Below, in pieces: positions 12,485-20,401 of a DNA stretch of 29,055 bases. A program made the position numbers and the translations under genes. Origin of the DNA: a virus. The notes below the pieces were generated by a model. That model saw only the letters and a program-made list of their open reading frames with translations, was not told the DNA's origin and ran no database searches. How positions within the stretch are numbered: the first letter of the stretch is position 1; each line of letters begins with the position of its first letter. The stretch covers positions 1 through 29,055 of the IMG/VR virus record IMGVR_UViG_3300032086_000143; one strand, written 5' to 3'.

Positions 12485-12604
12485 TGGTTGAAGAATTATT
12501 CATGTACAATAGACTAAAGAGAGCAAGGAATACATTGTGTTAATCATAATGATTATTCTTTAGTTCTCTTAAGTAAACTAAAGTAAACCTAAGAGGTAGA
12601 AGAT
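12485..12604 (+). promoter_or_regulatory. Structured gap upstream of the replication genes
   Basis: Contains a 15-base palindrome TAATCATAATGATTA (12541-12555, seven-base arms), an inverted repeat CTTTAGTT (12558-12565) with AACTAAAG (12576-12583), a direct repeat AAGTAAAC (12571-12578 and 12581-12588), and a second inverted pair CTCTTA/TAAGAG (12566-12571, 12590-12595). Two alternative hairpins share bases, as in attenuators. A 20-codon frame beginning in an ATGA overlap at 12481 ends at 12543 inside the palindrome. No good -35/-10 pair was found. Regulatory role inferred. Confidence 0.5.
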
Positions 12605-12976
12605 ATGGCAATAGTCAGTGGTAAAGTAGCGTTTTCTTTCTTGGACAGCACGGAAATTTATAACGGAACGGACACAGGAAAGTTCTCCGTGACTATCACC
12701 TTGGACGATGAAAATGCTGATTTGTTAGCTAAACAAGGTGTTAAACTTAAGGACTACCAAAATAACAAGCAAAGGAAGTTCCGTACCAAGTTCAATGTTA
12801 AAGTCATTGACGCTAACGATCAACCTTTTATTGGTAACATCCCACGAGGCTCTGTGGTGCGTCTTAGTTACAAGACAGCAGCCCCAGATCCTGTAAACGG
12901 CACACCAACGTACCTAAACGCAGTGCGGGTGCTAGAGGTTGCTGAAGACAGCAGCGGCATAGATGCCGACCTTTAG
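12605..12976 (+). CDS. ssb: Probable single-stranded DNA-binding protein
   Basis: 123 residues with the expected layout of a phage SSB. A beta-rich core (GKVAFSFLDSTEIYNGTDTG, KFSVTITLDDENADLLAKQG) continues with KFRTKFNVKVIDANDQPFIG and NIPRGSVVRLSYKTAA, resembling an OB-fold. The protein ends with a short acidic tail (EDSSGIDADL), as SSBs use to contact polymerase and helicase. Its place immediately before the primase-helicase and polymerase supports a T7 gp2.5-like role. It is much shorter than gp2.5 (232 residues). AGAGG lies about ten bases before the ATG. Homology was judged by pattern and context. Confidence 0.75.
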   Translation: MAIVSGKVAFSFLDSTEIYNGTDTGKFSVTITLDDENADLLAKQGVKLKDYQNNKQRKFRTKFNVKVIDANDQPFIGNIPRGSVVRLSYKTAAPDPVNGTPTYLNAVRVLEVAEDSSGIDADL

Positions 12977-14609
12977 TGGAGAAAAGAGCACCTTTGTAAA
13001 ACATGAGCCATGCCCTAAGTGTGGCTCAAGTGATGCGCTGGCCCGTTATAGCAACGGGTCGGCTCATTGTTACGCAGCAGGGTGCAATCACCACGAAAAT
13101 GCAAATGGCAATGTAGTAGAACTACAGCCCCAACCAAGGAGGCCATTAGACGATATGACAGCATCAGGTGTTATTGCAGCTATCCCCGACAGACGTATCA
13201 GCCAAGAGACGTGTAGGAAGTACAACGTCATGGTGGAGTACAACGCAGCCGGTGAGATAGCCAAGCACATCTACCCGTACTACAGCACAAACACTGACGA
13301 ACTAAAAGCCACCAAGGTACGCCATGTGAAGACCAAGGACTTCCATGCGACAGGTGACATGACTACAAATGTAGGTCTGTTTGGTCAGCAAACGTGCAAA
13401 GGCAAAGGCAAGTACATCACCATTACAGAAGGTGAAGTAGATGCATTGAGTGTCTCTGAGATGTTCGAGCGCAAATGGGATGTAGTCTCACTACGCAATG
13501 GCGCATCTTCAGCGGCTAAGGAGATCAAGGAGAACCTAGATTTCCTTGAAGGTTACGATAATGTGGTTGTATGCTTTGACGGTGACAAGGCAGGCCAGCA
13601 GGCCATAGATGACATAAAGGACTTGTTCTCACCAAGCAAGCTAAAGATAGCCAAGCTACCCTTGAAGGACGCTAACGAGATGTTAGTGGCTAACCGGGTT
13701 AGAGACTTCACTGCTGCATGGTGGAATGCCAAGGTGTACCAGCCAGACGGCATTATCCAAGGTAGCGATACATGGGAAGCCTTAACCAACAAGATCAAGG
13801 TGAAGTCAGTACCTTACCCTTGGCAGGGACTCAACACCTACACCAAGGGATTTAGACCATACGAGCTAGTGACGATAACGTCAGGCTCGGGCATGGGCAA
13901 GAGCCAGATGGTGCGTGAGCTAGAGTATTACCTACTAAACGCTACGGAGGACAACATAGGCATCCTAGCGTTGGAGGAAGACGTAGCAAGGACAGCACTA
14001 GGGATCATGTCGGTACACGCCGACTGCCCACTGCACCTTGAGGAAGACCTAGACACCGACATGGCATTCCCTATATGGGAGGAAACCCTAGGCACCGGAA
14101 GGTTCTACCTGTTCGACCACTGGGGTAGCACCAGCGAGGACAACCTGCTGGCTCGGGTCAGGTACATGGCTAAGGCATTGGACTGCAAGTGGATCATCCT
14201 AGACCACCTATCCATCGTAGTGTCGGCTCAGGACAACGCAGATGAGCGTAAGGCCATTGACGCTATCATGACCAAGCTAAGGTCACTGGTGCAGGAGCTA
14301 GGCGTAGGTTTGTTCCTTGTGTCTCACCTGAAGCGTACCCAAGGCAAGGCGCATGAAGACGGTGGGCAGATTAGTCTAAGTGAACTGCGTGGTTCGCAGG
14401 CTATAGCACAATTGTCTGATATGGTCATTGGTTTGGAACGTGACCAGCAGGACGATAACCCTGAACGACGCAACACCACCACGGTTCGTGTACTCAAGAA
14501 CCGTTACTCTGGACTCACTGGGGCATGTTGCTACCTGAAGTATGATAACTTTACTGGTAGAATGTCAGAGACAAGCAAGCCAAAGGAGGACGCAGTTAAT
14601 GAGCTATAG
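12963..14609 (+). CDS. T7 gp4-like DNA primase-helicase
   Basis: 548 residues, fusing a primase to a ring helicase. The N-terminal zinc-binding domain has C17, C20, C36 and C41 (PCPKCGSSD ... AHCYAAGCNHH). The TOPRIM domain carries ITEGEVDALS (E156) and VVVCFDGDKAG (D206, D208). The RecA-like helicase domain has Walker A SGSGMGKS (307-314), an EED motif in ILALEEDVA, Walker B WIILDHLSI and the LSELRGSQAIAQLSD motif near the C-terminus. All catalytic elements are present and length matches T7 gp4A (566). It starts inside the end of the ssb gene (14-base overlap) and overlaps the polymerase start by 11 bases. Confidence 0.95.
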   Translation: MPTFSGEKSTFVKHEPCPKCGSSDALARYSNGSAHCYAAGCNHHENANGNVVELQPQPRRPLDDMTASGVIAAIPDRRISQETCRKYNVMVEYNAAGEIAKHIYPYYSTNTDELKATKVRHVKTKDFHATGDMTTNVGLFGQQTCKGKGKYITITEGEVDALSVSEMFERKWDVVSLRNGASSAAKEIKENLDFLEGYDNVVVCFDGDKAGQQAIDDIKDLFSPSKLKIAKLPLKDANEMLVANRVRDFTAAWWNAKVYQPDGIIQGSDTWEALTNKIKVKSVPYPWQGLNTYTKGFRPYELVTITSGSGMGKSQMVRELEYYLLNATEDNIGILALEEDVARTALGIMSVHADCPLHLEEDLDTDMAFPIWEETLGTGRFYLFDHWGSTSEDNLLARVRYMAKALDCKWIILDHLSIVVSAQDNADERKAIDAIMTKLRSLVQELGVGLFLVSHLKRTQGKAHEDGGQISLSELRGSQAIAQLSDMVIGLERDQQDDNPERRNTTTVRVLKNRYSGLTGACCYLKYDNFTGRMSETSKPKEDAVNEL

Positions 14610-16314
14610 CCCTATGTTTTTAGACATAGAAACTAATGGCCTTGATCCTGATACCATCTGGGTAGCAGTGACTATGCAGGACAATGTGGTGAAGGAGCAC
14701 TATGACCGTGAGAGCCTCGCAAAGGCGCTGGAAGGTGACTTCCCTGTAGTAGGGCACAACCTGATAGGCTTTGACATTCCAGTGTTAGAGAAGCTATGGG
14801 CTATCTCAGTGGACAAGAGTAGGGTGCAGGACACCTTGGTCATGTCCAGACTAGCTAACCCACAGCGGGAAGGCGGTCACAGACTAGCAGTGTGGGGTGG
14901 CAAAGGCGACCACGATGACTGGTCATGCTTGTCTAGGGACATGGTGGACTATTGTGTGCAGGATGTCCGGGTGACAGCCAAGGCATACAACAAGCTGAAG
15001 TTAGAGTTGCGTAAGTTCAGCCAACAGTCCATTGCCCTTGAGCATGAGACGCAGTGGATTGTGCAGAAGCAGATACGCAATGGCTGGCTTTTGGACATGA
15101 GACATGCTATGGACTTGCTGGCTACCCTGAAGGAGCGCAAGCTGGTTGTAGAGGAAGAAGTACACAAGGTATTCAAACCTAAGTGGGTGGACGTTAAACA
15201 GGTAGTGCCAAAGACCAAGAAGGACGGCAGCCTGTCTAAAGTTGGACTTACTGACGATGAATACCAGAAGGTGCAAGAGTCCGGTGACAGGTCTCCTTTT
15301 ATGCGACAGGTTCTCAAGCCATTCAACCTTGGCTCTCGTCAGCAGATAGGTGAGTACCTGAAGGACTTTGGATGGAAGCCTTGCAAGCTAACACCAACAG
15401 GTCAGCCAATAGTAGATGAAGCAGTACTGTCTACAGTGAAGGACATACCACAGGCAGCGTTGATAGCTGAGTACCTGATGTTACAAAAGCGTGTTGCTCA
15501 AGTGCAGTCGTGGGTAGATGAAGCTAACCCAGACACAGACAGAGTGCATGGCTATGTTAACACTAATGGCGCTGTTACAGGCAGGATGACACATTCTAAG
15601 CCTAACTTGGCCCAAGTGCCTGCAAGCTACTCACCGTATGGCAAGGAGTGCCGACAGTGCTGGATTGCAAGGGATGGATACAAACTTGTAGGGTTTGACG
15701 CTAGTGGCCTAGAGCTACGCATGTTGGCTCACTACATGGACGATAAGGAGTACACAAATGAAGTCATTAACGGAGACATCCACACTGCTAATCAACACCT
15801 TGCAGGACTTGAATCAAGAGATCAGGCAAAGACTTTCATCTACGCACTTCTCTACGGGGCAGGAGATGAAAAGCTTGGAAGCGTGGCTTCAGCAGGCAGA
15901 GCTGCTGGTAAAACACTTAGAGAACGATTTATGTCTAATCTCACAGCATATGCAGATCTTAAAGAAAGAATTGTCAGAGAGTCAGAACAAGGAACTATTG
16001 AAGGCTTAGACGGCAGACTGTTACATATTAGGTCAGCACACTCTGCACTCAATACTTTACTGCAAAGTGCCGGTGCAATTGTAATGAAGAAAGCAATGTG
16101 TTTGCTGGAAGAATATGCTACACTATGGAACTTAGACTATTACTTTGTGGGGAACATCCATGATGAAGTACAAGCAGAAGTCAGAGAAGATCAAGCAGAC
16201 AAGTACGGAAGACTTGCAGTCTCCTGCTTGGAAGCAGCAGGAATTGAATTGGGACTCAACTGCAAACTCACAGGAGACTACCAAGTCGGAAGTAGTTGGG
16301 CAGAAACACACTAA
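14599..16314 (+). CDS. Family A DNA polymerase, T7-like with 3'-5' exonuclease
   Basis: 571 residues. The proofreading domain shows Exo I FLDIETNGL (D9, E11), Exo II VGHNLIGFDIPVL and Exo III YCVQDVRVT. The polymerase domain shows motif A GFDASGLELRMLAHYM, motif B RDQAKTFIYALLYGAGD and motif C NIHDEVQAEV, so both activities look intact. It is shorter than T7 gp5 (704). The start at 14599 is chosen for AGGAGG nine bases upstream and a first residue close to Exo I; an earlier frame start would overlap the primase-helicase more. From about 15750 to the end the codon choice changes sharply: nearly all Glu codons become GAA and nearly all Arg codons AGA, suggesting a recombined 3' end. Confidence 0.95.
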   Translation: MSYSPMFLDIETNGLDPDTIWVAVTMQDNVVKEHYDRESLAKALEGDFPVVGHNLIGFDIPVLEKLWAISVDKSRVQDTLVMSRLANPQREGGHRLAVWGGKGDHDDWSCLSRDMVDYCVQDVRVTAKAYNKLKLELRKFSQQSIALEHETQWIVQKQIRNGWLLDMRHAMDLLATLKERKLVVEEEVHKVFKPKWVDVKQVVPKTKKDGSLSKVGLTDDEYQKVQESGDRSPFMRQVLKPFNLGSRQQIGEYLKDFGWKPCKLTPTGQPIVDEAVLSTVKDIPQAALIAEYLMLQKRVAQVQSWVDEANPDTDRVHGYVNTNGAVTGRMTHSKPNLAQVPASYSPYGKECRQCWIARDGYKLVGFDASGLELRMLAHYMDDKEYTNEVINGDIHTANQHLAGLESRDQAKTFIYALLYGAGDEKLGSVASAGRAAGKTLRERFMSNLTAYADLKERIVRESEQGTIEGLDGRLLHIRSAHSALNTLLQSAGAIVMKKAMCLLEEYATLWNLDYYFVGNIHDEVQAEVREDQADKYGRLAVSCLEAAGIELGLNCKLTGDYQVGSSWAETH

Positions 16315-16795
16315 TATACCTTACAAAAGATATATTGAAAACAAATCAAGGGTGACTATAAATGGAAAAAGATACAGACTAGGTAATATAAATCATCCCT
16401 TCCATCTTGTGTACAAGACCAAAGGTATGGAAGCAGCATTCGAGGCTATGAATTTAGTACCCAACAGACTAGAAGAAATAAAGTATACGGTACAGAAACT
16501 TTTTGATGAAGTCCGTAAAGGTCAAGTCTACATAATAATCAACCCAGCATTTCCGGGCTGGTGCAAAGTAGGGATGGCTGTGGACGCAGAGGATAGGCTC
16601 AAGCAGTATCAGACTAGCTCTCCCTACAGAGACTATGAGTTGATAGCAACGTATGACACCAGTGACAGACGCAAGGCCGAGAAGTTTGCACATGATCTAC
16701 TAGAGAAGAAACATGAACGTAGAGGCGAATGGTTTTACATTCAACACCCTGTCGCTACAGCTATATTAGAGTTACCTATGAGAGAGCATTTATGA
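16160..16795 (+). CDS. GIY-YIG (T5orf172/MUG113-type) nuclease, possible homing endonuclease
   Basis: The domain lies in the C-terminal 85 residues: GQVYIIINPAFPGWCKVGMA, DAEDRLKQYQTSSPYRDYEL, then RRKAEKFAHDLLEKKHERRG and EWFYI. These match the VYI / W-KVG core, the RL arginine and the later AE-xx-H and GEWF elements of the T5orf172 subgroup. An upstream module (VTINGKRYRLGNINHPFHLV, GMEAAFEAMNLVP) could contact DNA. The start is uncertain: ATG 16160 has a GGGG-type site but overlaps the polymerase by 155 bases; GTG 16352 and ATG 16426 are alternatives. The recognisable sequence begins near 16313. The stop overlaps the next ATG. Free-standing homing nucleases often sit beside polymerase genes. 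Confidence 0.75.
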   Translation: MMKYKQKSEKIKQTSTEDLQSPAWKQQELNWDSTANSQETTKSEVVGQKHTNIPYKRYIENKSRVTINGKRYRLGNINHPFHLVYKTKGMEAAFEAMNLVPNRLEEIKYTVQKLFDEVRKGQVYIIINPAFPGWCKVGMAVDAEDRLKQYQTSSPYRDYELIATYDTSDRRKAEKFAHDLLEKKHERRGEWFYIQHPVATAILELPMREHL

Positions 16796-17655
16796 AAACG
16801 ACTTACACCCTGATAGATGACATATACAATCTTGTGAAGTTCAAGTCTCCTGATCGCTCAGTGGACGCAGAGCAGATCATTGATGACTTTGGTGAGGCAT
16901 GTAAGGATCTTATGCGTAAGGAGTTTACCCAGCGTGGTAGCTTTGATGCACGTAAGCTACGCATGTCCAACATTGGTAAGGATGACCGCTACCTTTGGAA
17001 CCACTACAACAATGTAGGGCCAAAGGAGAAGATGCAGCCACATACCCTTGTGAAGTTCATGTACGGTCATCTCATTGAAGAGATGCTACTACTGTTTGCT
17101 AGACTAGCAGGCCATACAGTGACACATGAGCAAGCACATGCGGAAGTACAAGGTATCTCAGGTAGCATGGACTGTAAGATTGATGGCGTAGTGACTGACG
17201 TTAAGTCTGCCAGTACCTATGGATTCAAGAAGTTCAAGGATGCTACGCTTGCATTTGATGACCCCTTTGGGTACATAGATCAAATCAAAGGATACGCTAA
17301 GTCTGAAGGTGAGACACAGGTAGGCTGGCTGGCTATGGATAAAGCTAATGGTCACTTGACCTACCTGAAGTATGACCTAGAGGACAAGCAGGCTCCTGTC
17401 TATGAGGTTCTAAAGAAGGACATAGAGGATCGTATCATCCATGTGAAGGAGATGGTAGAGCAGAAGGAACCACCACCCCTGTGTCATGATACAGTGCCTG
17501 ATGGTAAGTCCGGTAACAAGAAGCTGGCTATGGGGTGCTCTTACTGTCACTTCAAACATGCTTGCTATCCTAACCTACGTACATTCCTGTACTCTACAGG
17601 GCCACGGTACTTAACGGAGGTGGTGAATGAGCCTAAAGTCCAAGAGATCACGTAA
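16792..17655 (+). CDS. PD-(D/E)XK exonuclease with four-cysteine (probable Fe-S) cluster
   Basis: 287 residues of the Cas4/RecB-like nuclease superfamily. Visible active-site elements are GHLIEEM (H93, E96/E97), SGSMDCKIDGVVTDVKSAS (D131, D136, K138) and a downstream Q in YIDQIKGYAKS. C231, C249, C252 and C258 (GCSYCHFKHACYP) have the arrangement of the Fe-S staple in Cas4/AddB-type nucleases. It probably does the job of T7 gp6, degrading host DNA and supporting recombination. The start at 16792 is in an ATGA overlap with the nuclease gene; an earlier frame start adds 21 residues copied from the previous gene and is unlikely. It overlaps endonuclease I by 29 bases. Confidence 0.88.
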   Translation: MKTTYTLIDDIYNLVKFKSPDRSVDAEQIIDDFGEACKDLMRKEFTQRGSFDARKLRMSNIGKDDRYLWNHYNNVGPKEKMQPHTLVKFMYGHLIEEMLLLFARLAGHTVTHEQAHAEVQGISGSMDCKIDGVVTDVKSASTYGFKKFKDATLAFDDPFGYIDQIKGYAKSEGETQVGWLAMDKANGHLTYLKYDLEDKQAPVYEVLKKDIEDRIIHVKEMVEQKEPPPLCHDTVPDGKSGNKKLAMGCSYCHFKHACYPNLRTFLYSTGPRYLTEVVNEPKVQEIT

Positions 17656-18016
17656 GCAGAGTGTCTACAGGTCTGGACTGGAGAAACGCTTTGCACAGAC
17701 TGTACCTAAACGAAGGTACCTGTACGAGCCATATGATGTACCATACGTGATGCACAGGAAGTACAAGCCAGACTTTGTGGACAAGAAGACAGGTGACTAC
17801 ATTGAAACTAAAGGTTTCTTTAGGACAGGAGACACCCAGAAGTATACATCAATACGTGATAGTATAGCCCCTACTAAACTAATCTTTGTGCTGTCTGACC
17901 CCAACAAGAAGGTCAGGAAAGGTTCTAAGATTACAATGGGCCAGTGGTGCCACAAGGAAGGCTTTGAGTTTTACACAGTTGATGAGTATGTAGATCATGT
18001 CACTAACAATGGATGA
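17627..18016 (+). CDS. Endonuclease I (Holliday-junction resolvase, T7 gp3-like)
   Basis: 129 residues, near the 149 of T7 gp3. The four catalytic residues of T7 endonuclease I are in place: E19 in YRSGLEKRFA, D49 in KYKPDFVD, and E60 and K62 in YIETKGFF. Later RTGDTQKYTSIRDS and LIFVLSDPNKKVRKGSKITM continue the fold. The enzyme cuts branched DNA, resolving replication intermediates and helping break host DNA. The first 15 residues are basic. It overlaps the exonuclease gene by 29 bases, with GGAGG upstream, so the two nucleases are probably co-translated. Confidence 0.93.
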   Translation: MSLKSKRSRKQSVYRSGLEKRFAQTVPKRRYLYEPYDVPYVMHRKYKPDFVDKKTGDYIETKGFFRTGDTQKYTSIRDSIAPTKLIFVLSDPNKKVRKGSKITMGQWCHKEGFEFYTVDEYVDHVTNNG

Positions 18017-18188
18017 AGTAATAGAGCGTATCTTAGCTAGATACGACGCAGAAGACTTACTGGAAGCTCTGGACATTAGTTCTGAAGAACTGCTGGACAG
18101 GTTTGAAGATAAGTTTATTAACCGTTTAACCTTCTTTGAAGAAGCTGTAGATGAAGACGAGGTAGAGTTAGAACAAGATGAGTATTGA
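18009..18188 (+). CDS. Small acidic conserved phage protein
   Basis: 59 residues from the ATG at 18009 (MDEVIERILARYDAEDLLEA). The body LDISSEELLDRFEDKFINRL and a strongly acidic tail (EEAVDEDEVELEQDEY) recall a short conserved phage protein with the pattern ILxRYDxEDLxxxLxISxEELLxRFED, by memory; function unassigned. An in-frame ATG at 17997 would add four residues; neither start has a clear ribosome site. It overlaps endonuclease I by 8 bases and the next gene by 11. Confidence 0.7.
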   Translation: MDEVIERILARYDAEDLLEALDISSEELLDRFEDKFINRLTFFEEAVDEDEVELEQDEY

Positions 18189-18528
18189 TAATATAACAGT
18201 ACAGGAATGGAACAAGATGGGATTTAAGACAGTAGATGACGAAGACAACGAACCTAACCGCCACCCACGGTTCTCTGAAGAAGCCATGTCAAAGACCTAT
18301 GACCCTGTTAACAGACCGGAGCATTACAATACTGGTGGCCTTGAATGTATTGATGCTATTCGTGGGATGCTTTCACATGATGAGTACATTGGATACCTGC
18401 GTGGTAATGCCTTGAAGTATATGTGGCGCTTTAGATACAAGAAGAAGCCCATTGAAGACCTACGCAAAGCCCGTTGGTACGAAGAACGTTTGATGAATTA
18501 TATGCTGGAGCATCCTAGTGACAAGTAA
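18178..18528 (+). CDS. DUF3310-domain protein (T7 gp1.7-like C-terminal domain)
   Basis: 116 residues. The C-terminal 70 carry the DUF3310 pattern: VNRPEHYNTGGLECIDAIRG, then GYLRGNALKYMWRFRYKKKP and IEDLRKARWYEERLM. In T7 the gp1.7 protein with this domain is a nucleotide kinase, but T7 gp1.7 is longer (196 residues) and this protein has only a short acidic N-terminus (EWNKMGFKTVDDEDNEPNRH), so kinase activity is not certain. Its place between endonuclease I and the reductase fits a nucleotide-metabolism role. It overlaps both neighbours (11 bases each). Confidence 0.88.
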   Translation: MSIDNITVQEWNKMGFKTVDDEDNEPNRHPRFSEEAMSKTYDPVNRPEHYNTGGLECIDAIRGMLSHDEYIGYLRGNALKYMWRFRYKKKPIEDLRKARWYEERLMNYMLEHPSDK

Positions 18529-20401
18529 GGCAGGAGTACAGGATTACTTAGGTATCCAGATTGATTACGACAGAGAAGAAAACCTCAATGTGTTTTCACT
18601 AGAGACACTGAAGGATAGATATTTCTGGGAGGATGAGACGCATGCCCAAGAAGCATTCGCCAGAGCAGCGGTCTATGGTGCAACGTATCAAGGACATACT
18701 GACTACAATCTTGCACAGCGACTTTACGACTACGCAAGTAAGAGTTGGTTTGGTTTTAGCACTCCTATACTTAGCAACGGGGGAACGACTCGTGGTCTCC
18801 CTATTAGCTGTTTTCTTAATTATGTTCCTGATTCAAGGCGTGGTCTTTCTAATCACTATGATGAGAACATTTGGTTGGCAAGTGGCGGTGGAGGCTTGGG
18901 TGGATATTGGGGTGATGTTAGAAGCAATGGCGTTTCTACTTCTAACGGCAGTCAGTCTACTGGTTCTATCCCTTTCATGCACGTAGTTGACAGTCAAATG
19001 CTTGCCTTTAACCAAGGCGTAACAAGACGAGGATCTTATGCAGCGTATATGGACATCAGTCACCCGGAAGTGGAAGAGTTTATCGCTATGCGAAAGACTA
19101 CTGGGGGTGATCTTAATCGTAAGTGCCTTAACCTTCACAATGGAATTACAGTCACAGATGAATTCTTGGCCGCCGTCATGTCTGATGATAACTGGAGGCT
19201 GATAGACCCTAAGTCCAAGCAGGCAGTCAAGACTGTATCAGCAAGGGACTTGTGGTGGCAGTTAATACACACTAGAGCAGAGACAGGTGAACCATACATT
19301 GTTAACCTAGATCGCTGTAACGAGGCTCTACCGGAGGAACAAAAGGAGCTAGGGCTAGAGGTACGACAGAGTAATTTATGCTCTGAGATTACCCTACCAA
19401 CCAGTGAGCAGCGTACAGCAGTGTGTTGCTTGTCTAGTGTTAACTTAGAATACTTTGATGATTGGAAGGACGATGAACTGTTCATCAGTGATCTAGTGAC
19501 TATGCTGGACAATATCATTGAGCACTTTATTGACAATGCCACAGATGGAGAACATGTGTGCCGTGGCGACTCAACACCAGAGGAATTTTATTCTTATGTT
19601 AAACAAAGTAAAACAGGCTTTGCAAAGGCCGCTTATTCAGCATATAGAGAACGTGCGTTGGGACTTGGAGCGATGGGTTTTCATAGCTACCTTCAACGTA
19701 ATGGAATACCTTTTGAAGGAATGTACGCCTCCAGCTTTAACAACAGAGCGTTCAAGCACATTAAGGAAAGAGCTATTGCCGCTAGTGAAGTACTGGGTGA
19801 TGATCGTGGGGTGGCTCCAGATATGCTTGGTAGCAACCGTCGTAATTCCCATCTGCTTGCTATTGCCCCTAATGCTAGTTCTAGTATTATATGTGGTGGA
19901 ACAAGCCCTAGTATTGAGCCTACAAGGGCTAACGTATTTACGCACAAGACTCTGACAGGCTCATACAAAGTAAAGAACAAATACTTGGAGGAACTACTTG
20001 AAAGCAAAGGTGCCAACACAGAGAAAACATGGAAAGATATTGCTGCTGCTGAAGGCTCTGTTAAAGACTTACCGCAACTCACGGAAGAAGAAAAGGAGGT
20101 ATTTAAGACAGCGCCTGAACTTAACCAAATTTGGGTCATCGAACACGCCTACCAAAGACAGAAGTACGTCTGCCAAGCACAGTCAGTAAACCTGTTCTTT
20201 GAGCCACCACCGGCTACAGCGCCACAGGAGATACATGATGAGTATTTGGAGTATGTTAATAGCGTACATTGGACAGGAGCTAACAAACTCAAATCTATGT
20301 ATTACCTGCGAACTACAGCGGCTAGAAATACAGAGAATGTTAACGTCAAGATACCAAGGATCAACCTTGAAGACGGAGAATGTTTAAGCTGTGAAGGATG
20401 A
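18518..20401 (+). CDS. nrdA: Class Ia ribonucleotide reductase large subunit
   Basis: 627 residues, reducing ribonucleotides to deoxyribonucleotides with NrdB. The first redox cysteine is C98 (GLPISCFLN), the active-site triad is SNLCSE (N286, C288, E290), and the partner cysteine is in AVCCLSS (C303/304). Radical-transfer tyrosines are in SMYYLRT (Y595/Y596), and the C-terminal swinging pair is CLSC (622/625). An ATP-cone is missing at the N-terminus, so dATP feedback inhibition is probably lost, as in many phage enzymes. The GTG start, with CTGGAG eight bases ahead, is the only sensible one. Codon choice varies along the gene, suggesting mosaicism. Confidence 0.96.
   Translation: MTSKAGVQDYLGIQIDYDREENLNVFSLETLKDRYFWEDETHAQEAFARAAVYGATYQGHTDYNLAQRLYDYASKSWFGFSTPILSNGGTTRGLPISCFLNYVPDSRRGLSNHYDENIWLASGGGGLGGYWGDVRSNGVSTSNGSQSTGSIPFMHVVDSQMLAFNQGVTRRGSYAAYMDISHPEVEEFIAMRKTTGGDLNRKCLNLHNGITVTDEFLAAVMSDDNWRLIDPKSKQAVKTVSARDLWWQLIHTRAETGEPYIVNLDRCNEALPEEQKELGLEVRQSNLCSEITLPTSEQRTAVCCLSSVNLEYFDDWKDDELFISDLVTMLDNIIEHFIDNATDGEHVCRGDSTPEEFYSYVKQSKTGFAKAAYSAYRERALGLGAMGFHSYLQRNGIPFEGMYASSFNNRAFKHIKERAIAASEVLGDDRGVAPDMLGSNRRNSHLLAIAPNASSSIICGGTSPSIEPTRANVFTHKTLTGSYKVKNKYLEELLESKGANTEKTWKDIAAAEGSVKDLPQLTEEEKEVFKTAPELNQIWVIEHAYQRQKYVCQAQSVNLFFEPPPATAPQEIHDEYLEYVNSVHWTGANKLKSMYYLRTTAARNTENVNVKIPRINLEDGECLSCEG

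Noticed and set aside
12481-12543. 20-codon gene overlapping the zinc-finger stop
   Set aside because: Too short to support as a protein gene on sequence alone; mentioned only as a possible leader frame.
12535-12562. Possible forward promoter with TTGTGT before ssb
   Set aside because: No acceptable -10 hexamer at proper spacing; the symmetry of the site fits an operator or RNA structure better.
16792-17655. CRISPR-associated Cas4
   Set aside because: The fold and cysteines are shared, but the context (polymerase, endonuclease I) is phage replication and no CRISPR element is present.
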